Source of the DNA: Acanthaster planci | Taxonomy: Eukaryota > Echinodermata > Asteroidea > Valvatida > Acanthasteridae | DNA: 56,618 nt | Direction of reading: 5' to 3' | Assembly (NCBI RefSeq): GCF_001949145.1 | Contig: NW_019091557.1 | Coordinates: forward strand, 121,180 to 177,797 | In this document: piece by piece, positions 22,801 to 35,413 of the stretch | Layout: each line of letters starts with the position of its first letter | How positions within the stretch are numbered: the stretch's first letter is position 1 | Notes under the pieces: model-generated | The model's database searches: none | What the model saw: the letters and a program-made list of their open reading frames with translations, nothing else | What the model was told of the DNA's origin: nothing | Position numbers and translations under genes: made by a program

Positions 22801-24951
22801 GCACGACAAGTGAAAAATGCGTCCAACATTTGTTTGACACACACAATCAAATCTCATGAATAAGAGCACTGTTTATGCAACATTCTGCTTGTAATAAAGA
22901 CATCTTTAGGTCCCAATTCTTTGTTCTTCACTGGTTTCATTCCCAAAGGACCTCTTCTTAATGAGGTTTGATTGTATTTTTCATCAGTCATGCAATACTT
23001 GGAGTAATTGGAGTACAGTGTGTGTGATCTTTATTTTACTTTTCAACCAGTGCCAGATACCATTGGCCATAATGAATTCAAAGATGAACGTCAATATCGA
23101 TCATTATTATCAATAATATAATCTTGCCATTGCGCCAAATAAAAAAAAAACTTGCTTGTCTTACTGTCTCCAGTGGGCTAAAAACTGCGTAGAAAGTGTA
23201 GAGCTAGCAACATGGACTGACTGACTCAGCTGAAATGCTTATTTCTGTTGTGTAAGGGCAAATCCAAGGGGAGGGGCATTAGTGGCTCTAGTCCCACCCC
23301 TCCTCAAAGGCCAATTTTAAATTTAAAAAAAAAGAATGAAAGGGGGAACATTTAGGAACACCATGTACATGTACATGTGAAAGGCCCAAATAAATTTCCA
23401 AGTACTTTGCCCCCCTCTTGAAAACTTAGTTAAGGATCTGCCCTTGATATTGTGATACCCTTCTTGGATCATTCTTGTCACTCAACAATGTTTCCATATT
23501 TAATTAAAGTTTAGCTGCAATGAATTTTTCTTCTCTGCAATTTGTCTGCAACTTTGTACTTTTCCTCAGTGTATGAAAACTCTTTTACATTCATTCTTGG
23601 TTAAATGCACTGAAAAGGGCTTTTTTTTCAACACTTAAGGTTATCAATGTTTTCCAAGACACCTGAGGGCGCTGTTGCCGTGATGTCATCCGTGGAAGAC
23701 ATGGTTTAGTGCATAGGTTTTAACAATTGTGAACTCAGAATATATTTCATGAAAACGTTTTCTGAGTAAGGGATTGATTCTGGCTTGTTTTTCACATGTA
23801 CATAAACAACAATGAATCAGCAACGAAGCAAAAATTTTGTCCAGCAACATCTACAAACATGCAGGACTATGTTGTGTACACACAATATGACACTGAGGCT
23901 TGCTTCCTAGGATAAAATCACAGTTTTGCTCATGGATATGAAACAAGCAGTAAAAATACTCTTTGAAACAGTGGAACAAAAGTTGAAAATAAGGTTAACT
24001 GAGACACCAAGGTGCATTTAGAAGGTTTGTATTGAAGCAAATTGATTGCAGCTGCCCTTTAATAATTGTTCGTGCGTAAATAGTGGCATTTCAAAGTGGA
24101 AATCAATTGCCTCATCGTCAGTAACCGAGCCATCACACATTCCTGTCTGCAGTTTTGTACACTGTTCATTGAGATGCTGGCTCTGTCCAAACCTTTTGAC
24201 AGAAAAACTCTGACCGTGTGCGCACCAAGTGGGCCCAGACGGCTACTGTGCAGGAGTTTCGGGAGGCCATGTATGCCCATGCTGTCTACAGATACCCGAA
24301 GCTAATCTTTCAGAACCACCAGGGAAACAAAGTAAGTGGCATCAACCAGTTGGGGATGGTACTGTTCCACAATGAACTTTGCCTCAGGCGCAGTGTCAAT
24401 TTTGCCCCAGAATTCTGACTTTTTAAACGACAAGGTACGGTAACCGCAGTCCTTTACTTTACAAAGTTGGACTTTATAACTGCTGATGACCCTTTGTGAT
24501 CATTTGTTCAAGATTTGTGTGACTTTCTTACCCCATTACCACTTGTTGAAAATTCTCAGACAGTGTTTGGAGTGAAACTTGTTTCAACACTCAGCCATAG
24601 CTCACAGCCTCTTGAGGCTCCCGATTCAGTCAGCATCTGTGGACTAAGTTGAACGTCAGTGTGTACAAGCTTATGTGAATCACTCCAGTTTATGATTAAA
24701 TGAACATCATTACTTGGCTGATCAGATAATGGCAACCAGGCTAGCACTGTCATGCAATTTTACCGTGAGGTGAAATAGGTTTTTTATATTTTATCTGAAA
24801 TCTCAGTCCTGTTTTGATGAGTTTTTGTTAAAAGCCTGAACACAAATATAAGCCACTATGCATTGTTTGGCCTTTACAGGTGCTGTCTGTGCACAGTAGG
24901 AAAGCTGGCTCATCTGCAAAGATTCGGATTTTAAATGGAGTGCCGACATGA
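10862..24951 (+). CDS. Soluble tandem-C2-domain protein (synaptotagmin/DOC2-like), nine coding exons
   Basis: The exons are 10862-11089, 13395-13592, 14795-14935, 17696-17809, 19059-19193, 20187-20302, 22479-22608, 24203-24331 and 24880-24951. All introns are GT-AG, phases match throughout, and the join gives about 420 residues. Residues 1-76 are polar and lack a transmembrane segment; the start MGGASS fits the N-myristoylation consensus. C2A covers about 102-225 and C2B about 230-350. In C2A, calcium ligands align at D126, D138, D194 and D200, while a fifth position is Ser192. In C2B only D257 and D319 remain; the other positions are H268, A321 and E327, so calcium binding there is doubtful. 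Tandem C2 proteins act in membrane docking and vesicle traffic; the role here is inferred. The basic C-terminal 70 residues are not recognised. A 723-base gap lies in intron 3. The exact subfamily could not be named. Confidence 0.8.
11090..13394 (+). other. Intron 1 of the double-C2 gene
   Basis: It has donor AAA|gtatgt and acceptor aaaag|GAA. It holds several TACATGTA palindromes (near 11345, 11460 and 12265) and no convincing exon. Confidence 0.6.
14048..14181 (+). repeat. Two-copy tandem repeat of a 67-base palindrome-bearing unit
   Basis: Two near-identical units with a 67-base period, each holding 'cgtgacctca', the palindrome-like 'caatgtacatgtatatgtac' and 'cggtgcctcttggaagtt'. It lies in intron 2 of the C2 gene. 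Confidence 0.8.
15395..15606 (+). repeat. 30-base minisatellite, seven units, running into the gap
   Basis: Units of 30 bases (tttttcctttggatacaag followed by tcactgttagg) repeat seven times without visible change and stop where the N run begins. The array is in intron 3 of the C2 gene. The gap very probably hides more copies. Confidence 0.95.
15607..16329. other. Assembly gap (723 N)
   Basis: A run of N with the 30-base minisatellite on its left edge and ordinary intron sequence on its right edge. Its true length is unknown. Confidence 0.99.
16476..16720 (+). repeat. Dispersed repeat family C, diverged copy 3
   Basis: It shares blocks in order with 6030-6390: 'cctcatcagttg..aaa', 'ttggtacca..ag.gatgc'-like, and 'ctctcttggtcc.ctcg.ggc'. 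It is older than the two copies in the lectin region. Confidence 0.45.
17198..17327. repeat. Short foldback element (MITE) in intron 3
   Basis: The outer inverted ends are aggggccat and atggcccctt; inner arms 'cactcacgcagctg' and 'cacctgcgtgcgaac' are imperfect reverse complements. The total is about 130 bases. No clear target-site duplication is seen. Confidence 0.5.
17810..19058 (+). other. Intron 4 of the double-C2 gene
   Basis: Starts GAG|gtaaag and ends tttcag|ACT. No exon, RNA gene or repeat recognised inside. Confidence 0.5.
20303..22478 (+). other. Intron 6 of the double-C2 gene
   Basis: Starts CAG|gtgaat and ends actaag|GTA, phase 2. Besides the tRNA-like element it has a C run at 21303-21314 and no other recognised feature. 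Confidence 0.5.
20694..20764 (-). repeat. tRNA-like sequence, probably the head of a SINE
   Basis: On the minus strand the ends gctcggt and accgagt can form a 7-pair acceptor stem (one G-U). An A-box-like 'tggtcaagtggtt' and a B-box-like 'ggtttaagtcc' are correctly ordered, and ctgc/gcag can form part of an anticodon stem around an 8-base loop. Position 8 is not T and the T stem is imperfect, so a working tRNA is unlikely. A tRNA-derived SINE or pseudogene, in intron 6 of the C2 gene and antisense to it, fits better. Confidence 0.5.
23640..23912 (+). repeat. Dispersed repeat family A, copy 3
   Basis: It matches the reverse complement of 1-245 along nearly its whole length, from 'cctgagggcgctgttgcc' to 'gacactgaggcttgc'. 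It lies in intron 7 of the C2 gene. Confidence 0.65.
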
Positions 24952-26228
24952 AGGAAGAATCCAGAAAATGTGGGAAGTTTTTTTCTACTTGCATTTTGGG
25001 TAACTCAGTTTTCAGATTTAAGATATGTGGAATTTTGGAGTCTTCTATGAAACCTCATATTCTTTGAGGTTTCAGTGAGTATAGAGGCAGTTTAGTAGTC
25101 AAATATGATGTGAAGAGCAATGTTGGACCAATTTTACAGAGTACCATTCAGAGTTGAATGCAGAGGCTATTTTTGCAGTGTGTTTTTGGAAAAGGCTTGA
25201 TGTCCCTGCAGTCCCTGATGTCCCTGGGTCAGATTGTCACCAGACTAGACACGAGACCAGTCGTGAACAGGATTTGTCGTAAGACCAGTCACAAGTAACC
25301 GAGCCACAGTGAAACAGGAGTGTCTTTGTTGCGGTTCATTTGAAAAGCTTGTGACTTGAATTCAGACAAGATCTTGTAGGGGTCTTGAGCAAAAAGGAAG
25401 ATGTATGTTCATGTATTTCTCAGAAAGACAAAGATTGATTGCATGGAAAAAATTCCAAATTTTGTACCTCACCCAAAATTCCCCCCACAAAAAAAATTTG
25501 TTCTCAGATCAGCCCTTGTGGAGTGGCATGTACATTGTCAATTGTGGGAGTGGAGCGTTTTCAGAATGTAGTACAGCATTTTGACTGTGCATATATTATG
25601 TAATTATAAGGGACAAAATGGCCTTGCGGAAGATGAGGTTTTAATCCTTAGATTGTAATCATAGAGCTTGAAAGTTAGCCCCAGAAGGCGTGCTTCTGGA
25701 ACCCTTGAACAGAAAAACAAATGACATGCAAAAGTTTAGCGTTTGCAATTATTTTTCGTTCATTTGCTGCTTCAAAATAAAAAATCACCTCCAGAAAATA
25801 CCTTCCCACAATATTTGATTGAAGAACGTAAAGAGGAAATTGCAACATGAGCGGTTACTGGGCAGGCAGAAATCATTCTGAGACTCCTACAAATTATGAA
25901 ACGCAAGAGGGCAGCTTCATGTAAAATCCGCATAGGCGGACTATGCGAGGGTTCTGAAAGTGCACTATGCGATAGTTTACTTGCAGGCTCTATTGTACGT
26001 GTACATGTATTCGGAGCTTTAAGGCATTGCAGTGAGTGAGTTGTAGTGTTCTTTTAACAGTGATATAACCAAGGGTGGAGGATTTGGCAGGCTGTTTTGA
26101 AATGGAGGTATCATATCCTAGACAGTGGGCAACAACATGTACATAGTCCCATGTATTGTAGTCTTTCATGTACATATATATATGGTGCAGCTTTGAAATC
26201 ATATTGCTGTGCTTAGAAAATAAATAAA
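24952..26228 (+). other. Likely 3' UTR of the double-C2 gene
   Basis: It runs from the TGA at 24949-24951 to two overlapping AATAAA hexamers at 26219-26228. An earlier candidate hexamer lies near 25776. The interval has no competing gene; the length of about 1.3 kb is an inference from the signals. Confidence 0.4.
26219..26228 (+). terminator. Polyadenylation signal candidate for the double-C2 gene
   Basis: Two overlapping AATAAA motifs, followed by a T-rich stretch within about 40 bases. Confidence 0.45.
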
Positions 26229-27559
26229 AAACTGTATAATTTATTCTGTCCATGCTTTTATTCAACTTGTCTTAATTGTAGGGTCTAAATTAATACTTGT
26301 ACCATTCCATTTTTATCAGATGTATATGAAAATCTTCTACAGAACTGCTGTTTGTGCACGAGTTACTTAGATTCATATATTTTGGAAGAGGCGTGTAAAA
26401 ATAAAATCAACTCGATCTCATACTGTAATAGCTTTCTGTGACAGTTTCTTTGTTACACGGGTCGGAAACAGAGAAAAACAAGAATAAATATAGAAACCCG
26501 AAACACAACAAAAACAAACTAGTAGGCTTTTCAGCTTGTAGCAGATCACGTTTTTCGTTATGAGTTTGCCGCTTAACATATTTGTAGTGCCCTTGAGTTT
26601 GATCAGCTGTCGGGTTTTCATCCATAGACGATATCTGATTAACTTTCGCACTGGACAGCCATCACTTCGGCAAGGCGATTGTGACTCAAGGATGAGCGAA
26701 TGTTGTGCAAGGCCAATTGGACTTTGCTCATGCCCAAAGGACCTCTTTTACCGGCTTTATTTCCTCCGTACGTTAACCTAAGCGATCATCTATTTACAGC
26801 CGACTCCACCAGACCGAATGCTTACTCCTCGTTGCATCTTCGTCTTCAGATTTGAGTTGACTTCGTGTGATTTGAGTGTTGATGAGACTCAGGACCCACT
26901 AACGGCATTAAAAATTATCCTCCGCTCTGTAATATGCCGTACCGTGTGATTGCCATAATGTTACCCTCAAGAATAAGACAAAGATGGCAAGCAGAGCCTT
27001 CTGTATTGCTTTCACTTTGATGTTACAAGTTGGTTGTTCTGAACGCATTTCTAACTTTAATGAGCCTCAAGCTGTACCAAGCGAGGGCGCTATTTTCCGA
27101 CAGAGGCTCTTTTGGTCGGAACTGAACTTCACTGGTTCATGAACAGCTAGGAAATACACGCGTCACGGTCGCATCGCTGCCAACATTCCCGACCAACGCG
27201 GCTCTTTTTAAAGCAATGAGGGGTGCTTCTGCTCGAGGCAGATAGGCAGAAGGCGTGAGAACTGGATACTGCAGTATACTGTTAAGTTACACTTACACAG
27301 TTCGTCATCTAGCCATCTTCAATTGCGACTGCCACATAAGGAATGTTGTCATTCCACTTGTCGGATGGCCGGGCTGTGAATACTCATGTCAATAGAATTC
27401 TGCCACTAGACGGGCACACCCCCAGTGATTTCACGTCCCAGGAAGGGAACTGGTATTTCCAGACCGAAAATGAAAGCCTTACTTCATCCCTTTTCCAGAG
27501 ATTGTCGGGTTCTCTTGCGGGGGACAGGCTGTGTCTGCCACGATGTCTACGCAAGCTAC
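26229..27559. other. Gene-free stretch
   Basis: No exon or RNA gene recognised. Short open frames here look like chance. Confidence 0.4.
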
Positions 27560-28085
27560 CCGGAGGGGGACAGGAAGACCTGAGTAATGCTCCAGTTCAT
27601 GTAAAAGCCCAGGCTTTCTCGAGTCTGGTTCGACCCCACCTTGAGTAGTGTGGCTTTGTATGGATTCCACATACAAAGATTGAGGCTGTCCGGCGCATGC
27701 GCAGGGCGGTGCGTACTATCATTCAAGATTATAGTAGGACCAGATCTGTTACAGCAATGTTAAAAAGCTCAAACTTCCCCTCCTACAGCAGAGAAGATGG
27801 TACAGCAGCCTAGTCATGCTGCACAAAACCATTCATCACGGTGTTGACCTGGACATAAGAGGTTTCCTTGACTTGCAAGAACCTCCATCCGCTCTCACAC
27901 GAATGAACACTAGGAGCTGCAAGACAAATCAACTTGTCATTCCACAGTCTGTGTTACAATCCCATCTTCATTCATTCTTTCCCAAGATTGCAAGAGATTG
28001 GAATAAGCTGCCAAAACACATGACTTCTATGGAGAAGTTATCTAGCTTCAAAAAAACACTGCATAACCATCTACAGCTGGAATGA
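27560..28085 (+). pseudogene. LINE reverse transcriptase C-terminal relic
   Basis: The C-terminal tail of a non-LTR retrotransposon ORF2, recognised by LSNAPVHVKAQAF, SLVRPHLE, WIPHTK, then QQRRWYSSLVMLHK, FFPKIARDWNKLP and a final SFKKTLHNHL before the stop at 28083-28085. It is dead: an in-frame stop (TAG) replaces the usual Tyr after RPHLE, and one base is lost near 27780, where the frame changes before QQRRWY. The 5' part of the element is missing, as is usual for LINE copies truncated on insertion. The CR1/L2-like clade is a guess. Confidence 0.8.
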
Positions 28086-28145
28086 ACAACCCCCTTGTTC
28101 CGTTCTGAGTGATGCTCATTTAGAGCTTTTCAGAGCATTCATCCA

Positions 28146-28391
28146 GATCCAGAAGACGTTCTGCCAGTCGACATGGAAATTGAAGACGAGGCTGGACCGT
28201 GTTTCAGAGACGAGATCAAGCGTGATGTGCGAACTTCAACAGGACCTAGTACCTGGGACGAGTACAAGGCAGGCTTTGGCAGCCCTTGATGAGTTCTGGA
28301 TGCATGGCAAATGGCAACTTGCTCAACCTGACCACTGCCCAATCGCTGCCTGGCCCAGAGTGGAAGTTGTGGGTCGATTTAGGGGGTTAAG
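28146..28391 (+). pseudogene. Fibrinogen-related domain (FReD) fossil
   Basis: Pieces of one FReD appear in order across three frames: VDMEIED, then GWTVFQRRD, NFNRT, TWDEYKAGFGSL, DEFWM, NGNLLNLTT and WKLWVDLGG. These match the family core (CDME..GGWTVFQRR....FNR.W.EYK.GFG.L.GEFW.GN..L..LT....W.LRVDL). At least two frameshifts and two in-frame stops (after RDQA and after FNRT) break it. Only the N-terminal half of the domain is left. FReD proteins in invertebrates are secreted recognition or clotting-like proteins. It begins about 60 bases after the LINE relic, so it may have been carried in by a LINE or split by it. Confidence 0.65.
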
Positions 28392-28411
28392 AGCGTAATA
28401 CGAAATGGGTG

Positions 28412-28990
28412 AGTTCTCAAATTTCAAACTCTTGGGTGGGTTTTACGTGTCACGCATGAATTTTGGTACACTTCAGGTCTATCTCCTAGGTAATGTGAAA
28501 AGTTGAGCCACTCTGAAAACGTCCTTTGTGGCCTTTGGTGGCCATTTTGAAAAATGGCTGCCAAAGATATTGGCACAAGGAACCTACTATTGTAGGCCCT
28601 ACTGTAATTTAAGAAAACGTCCCCTGTAGCCTTTGGCGGCCATCATTTGGGAACATGACCGTCAAATACCATATTTGGCACAAGGAACGTACCATTGTGC
28701 TTGAAGTAAGGCCAACAGGTATTCTGAATGCCGTCCAAATGATATAGAAGAGCTAGGCTCATTTTTCATTGTACAAATGCCATTTGTTGCAAAATTGACT
28801 GGAAATATGGCGGCCGTATTCAAAATTGCCACCAAAGGCCACACAAAGGTCGTTTTCAGGGTTGCTCCACTTTTCAAAACATTGCCTAAGACGTAGTCTT
28901 GATCTGTGCCAGTATTCATGCTCTTCCAACAAATCTGCCTAACTGTAAATGCCAAACTTAAATGGAGCAGCATCGTGGCACTATACCATT
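28412..28990. repeat. Large foldback element with about 100-base inverted arms
   Basis: Left arm blocks at about 28460-28550 ('gaaaagttgagc', 'gaaaacgtcctttgtggcct', 'ttggtggccatttt') recur inverted at about 28800-28920. A third, direct partial copy of the 'gaaaacgtcc.ctgt.gcctttgg' block starts near 28612. There is no ORF of its own; an open frame on the minus strand at 28662-29012 is a product of the repeat. It is probably a MITE or foldback transposon. Confidence 0.6.
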
Positions 28991-29072
28991 TGGAACGATG
29001 ATAGCGTGGCATATACCCTGTCGAGCTAAAGGGTTTGCCGTGCGGAATTCAATTTGCCGAGCCGAAGTGCGC

Positions 29073-29147
29073 CGAACGCCGTGCTGTTGTCATGCCGAAC
29101 TTTAAAGAATTGAATAATTTAGAGTTCGGCGCGGCAGTAGCACGGTG
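29073..29147. other. GC-rich stem-loop
   Basis: The left arm 'gccgtgctgttgtcatgccg' plus aac pairs imperfectly with 'gttcggcgcggcagtagcac' plus ggt, around an AT-rich loop of about 20 bases. It may be a fragment of a larger foldback repeat. Confidence 0.45.
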
Positions 29148-29149
29148 CA

Positions 29150-30225
29150 TAACCTAGGCCTTGTTAAGCCTTTATTCTGGGATAATTTTTCAATGTTACA
29201 CAGGCGTTTAAGTCATTGTCCAATGAGTACGTGCATACATTGCAGTAAATTAAATTTTATACCAATTAACTCTCCATGTGTAAAACAGTCACCACGGTTT
29301 CATGCTCCATATTCCACAAATTCACCACCCCACCGGTTTCGGTTCCACCTTACCAGTTTTTAAATCAACGTTTCTTCAAGATAGGTAATTCAGCCCAAGG
29401 TTATTGGTCATGTTATACAAGTCTTCAATCCCTCATTTTGTGATTATTTCGTCATATTATAGACAGTTGTTCTCTATAAACCTTCACTGCTTAAAGTATG
29501 CAACTTTGATGATTATCAGTCACATAAATTAGATGCAACCGAAATGTTAATAAGTCCTCTCCCATAAAGAACAGTGTCTAATTTTTACCACAATCTATAT
29601 TTGGACATCAAAATTGTGGGGAAACGACAAAAAAAACAGCATAAACCTCTGTGATTTCCGGATTCGATATTCAGTATTTATTTCATTTTTCACTTCTTGA
29701 CATTTGAGAAAAAAGGTCACCAATCAGAGACAGGGAAACCATTTTTAAAATGAATAGAATTATAGAATTAATTTTTATCACGGCCACGGATCATGGAAGG
29801 AATTGCTTGTACCCACTCACTGCCATCAGTCTGGCTGTATCTGCAAAATATAACGGGAAAAACAACAGGTAATCCGTCACAAAGATAATCACAGACAAAT
29901 CCCCATTGCAAGTGAATATCGTTGAACCAGTTAGCATTCTGGTTGTCGCCTACATCTGGCATATTCTTCCCATAAAGGTCGTAGCCTTACAAACCGGATT
30001 TGCTTCTCCTCAAACGCTCCCCTGGGGTCAACTCCTCTTTGGCCAGAGGATAAGATGTTTTTCGTCTGTGCCACCCACAAAGTCTCCACGGCATTTTGTA
30101 TTTTTATGCGATTCATGTTTACTTGTTTAGTTTTCTTTCTTTATCTAAGCCAGGATTTTGGGGGTCTCTTAAGTTCGTCCGTTTGACATCAAGAACGAAC
30201 ACTGAGGTCCAAATCTCTCACCTGT
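29150..30225. other. Gene-free stretch, likely 3' UTR and downstream DNA of the protease gene
   Basis: A minus-strand AATAAA lies at 29677-29682, about 545 bases past the protease stop. A minus-strand open frame at 29768-29962 is of unknown meaning. Nothing else recognised. Confidence 0.4.
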
Positions 30226-34440
<4,215 letters not shown>

Positions 34441-35151
34441 GGTGCGTTCGGTTCTGCGTTTAAACAGAATCTTTTTTTTTACACGTGAATACCGCATGGA
34501 GGCGTACAGCGCACCACCCAGGAAAACAAAATAACGCCCACATCAGATCTATCTTACGGATAGATACTTCCATTTTTAAAAACAGCAACAATAACTTCAA
34601 ATAAAAATAGCACGAAAACGTAAGAGATCAGATCATTTCTGCATCACACATTATGTTCAAATATCACAATTCTCACCTGTCCGAAATTTGTACACAACTT
34701 GATAAAATTCAACCACAGCAAGGTAATCGTGCGGTCGGAATCCGCAACTCCAGCGCTTTGAACATGTAGTAGGTTAAAAGTAGTTTAGAGCGAGTCATAG
34801 CGGTTTCTTGGTCTTACACCCCTTGGCCTTCAATTGCCTAGCCTATGATAAACCAATGGGACATTCAACCCCAATGGCCCGTATGAACATACTAGACATT
34901 TTTTTTCTGTTCACCTGTAAAATAGCGAGTATTTGCCTGGTATCATGCCGTAAAAATTACTTCCCATTGAAGCTTAAGGAGAGTAAGAACGAGTTCAATT
35001 CATTTCCCTGCAAAAGATACGGCAACTTCCCACTTTGCCCGAGTCATGCATATATATCTGTCTTAGTCTGTGAGTGGTTGTGAGGTACTCGAACATCTTT
35101 TCTCTTCATTGTTGGGAATAAAAGCAATGATAGAAAGACACCGGCTGAGTA

Positions 35152-35277
35152 TAAGGCCGTGTCCAAAAACGGGCTTGCAGAGCTACGGCTAGGTCTAATG
35201 TCTACGCATCTCTGCACATTTCCAATGGAGGGAAGACCTAGACCTAGCTCTAGATAACAGATTCGGATGCAGCCTAA
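35152..35277. repeat. Short foldback MITE in the 5' UTR intron of the protease gene
   Basis: The outer ends 'aggccgtgtccaaaa' and 'ttcggatgcagccta' are imperfect reverse complements, and the inner arms 'agagctacggctaggtct' and 'agacctagacctagctct' pair well. The total is about 126 bases. Confidence 0.6.
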
Positions 35278-35352
35278 GGAGGGAACGTGAAGTGTTTCAA
35301 GACATCATACTTTGTGCCCCAGCTAAAGACACTCCCCAACCCCGTCACTTAC

Positions 35353-35380
35353 CTGGTCGGTCAGGCTTGGAACTGCTAAT
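35353..35380 (-). other. Untranslated first exon of the protease gene
   Basis: On the minus strand a TATA box at 35406-35413 is followed, about 25-30 bases on, by a short stretch ending GACCAG|gtaagtg, a near-perfect donor. The matching acceptor is cgcag|AACC at 34453, 13 bases before the ATG. The transcript start is inferred from the TATA spacing. Confidence 0.6.
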
Positions 35381-35405
35381 TGATCTCCCTGCTCCCTTCC
35401 ACTGG

Positions 35406-35413
35406 CTTTTATA
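35406..35413 (-). promoter_or_regulatory. TATA box of the protease gene
   Basis: The minus strand reads ctATAAAAgc (TATAAAAG), correctly placed about 25-30 bases before the inferred transcript start. Confidence 0.65.

Noticed and set aside
28662-29012. 116-codon minus-strand open frame
   Set aside because: It lies within the arms of the foldback element and reflects repeat sequence.
29768-29962. Minus-strand frame with coding-like stretches (NQNANWFNDIHLQWG, SQTDGSEWVQ)
   Set aside because: It lies past the protease stop codon, no splice signals connect it to a gene, and no family could be recognised.
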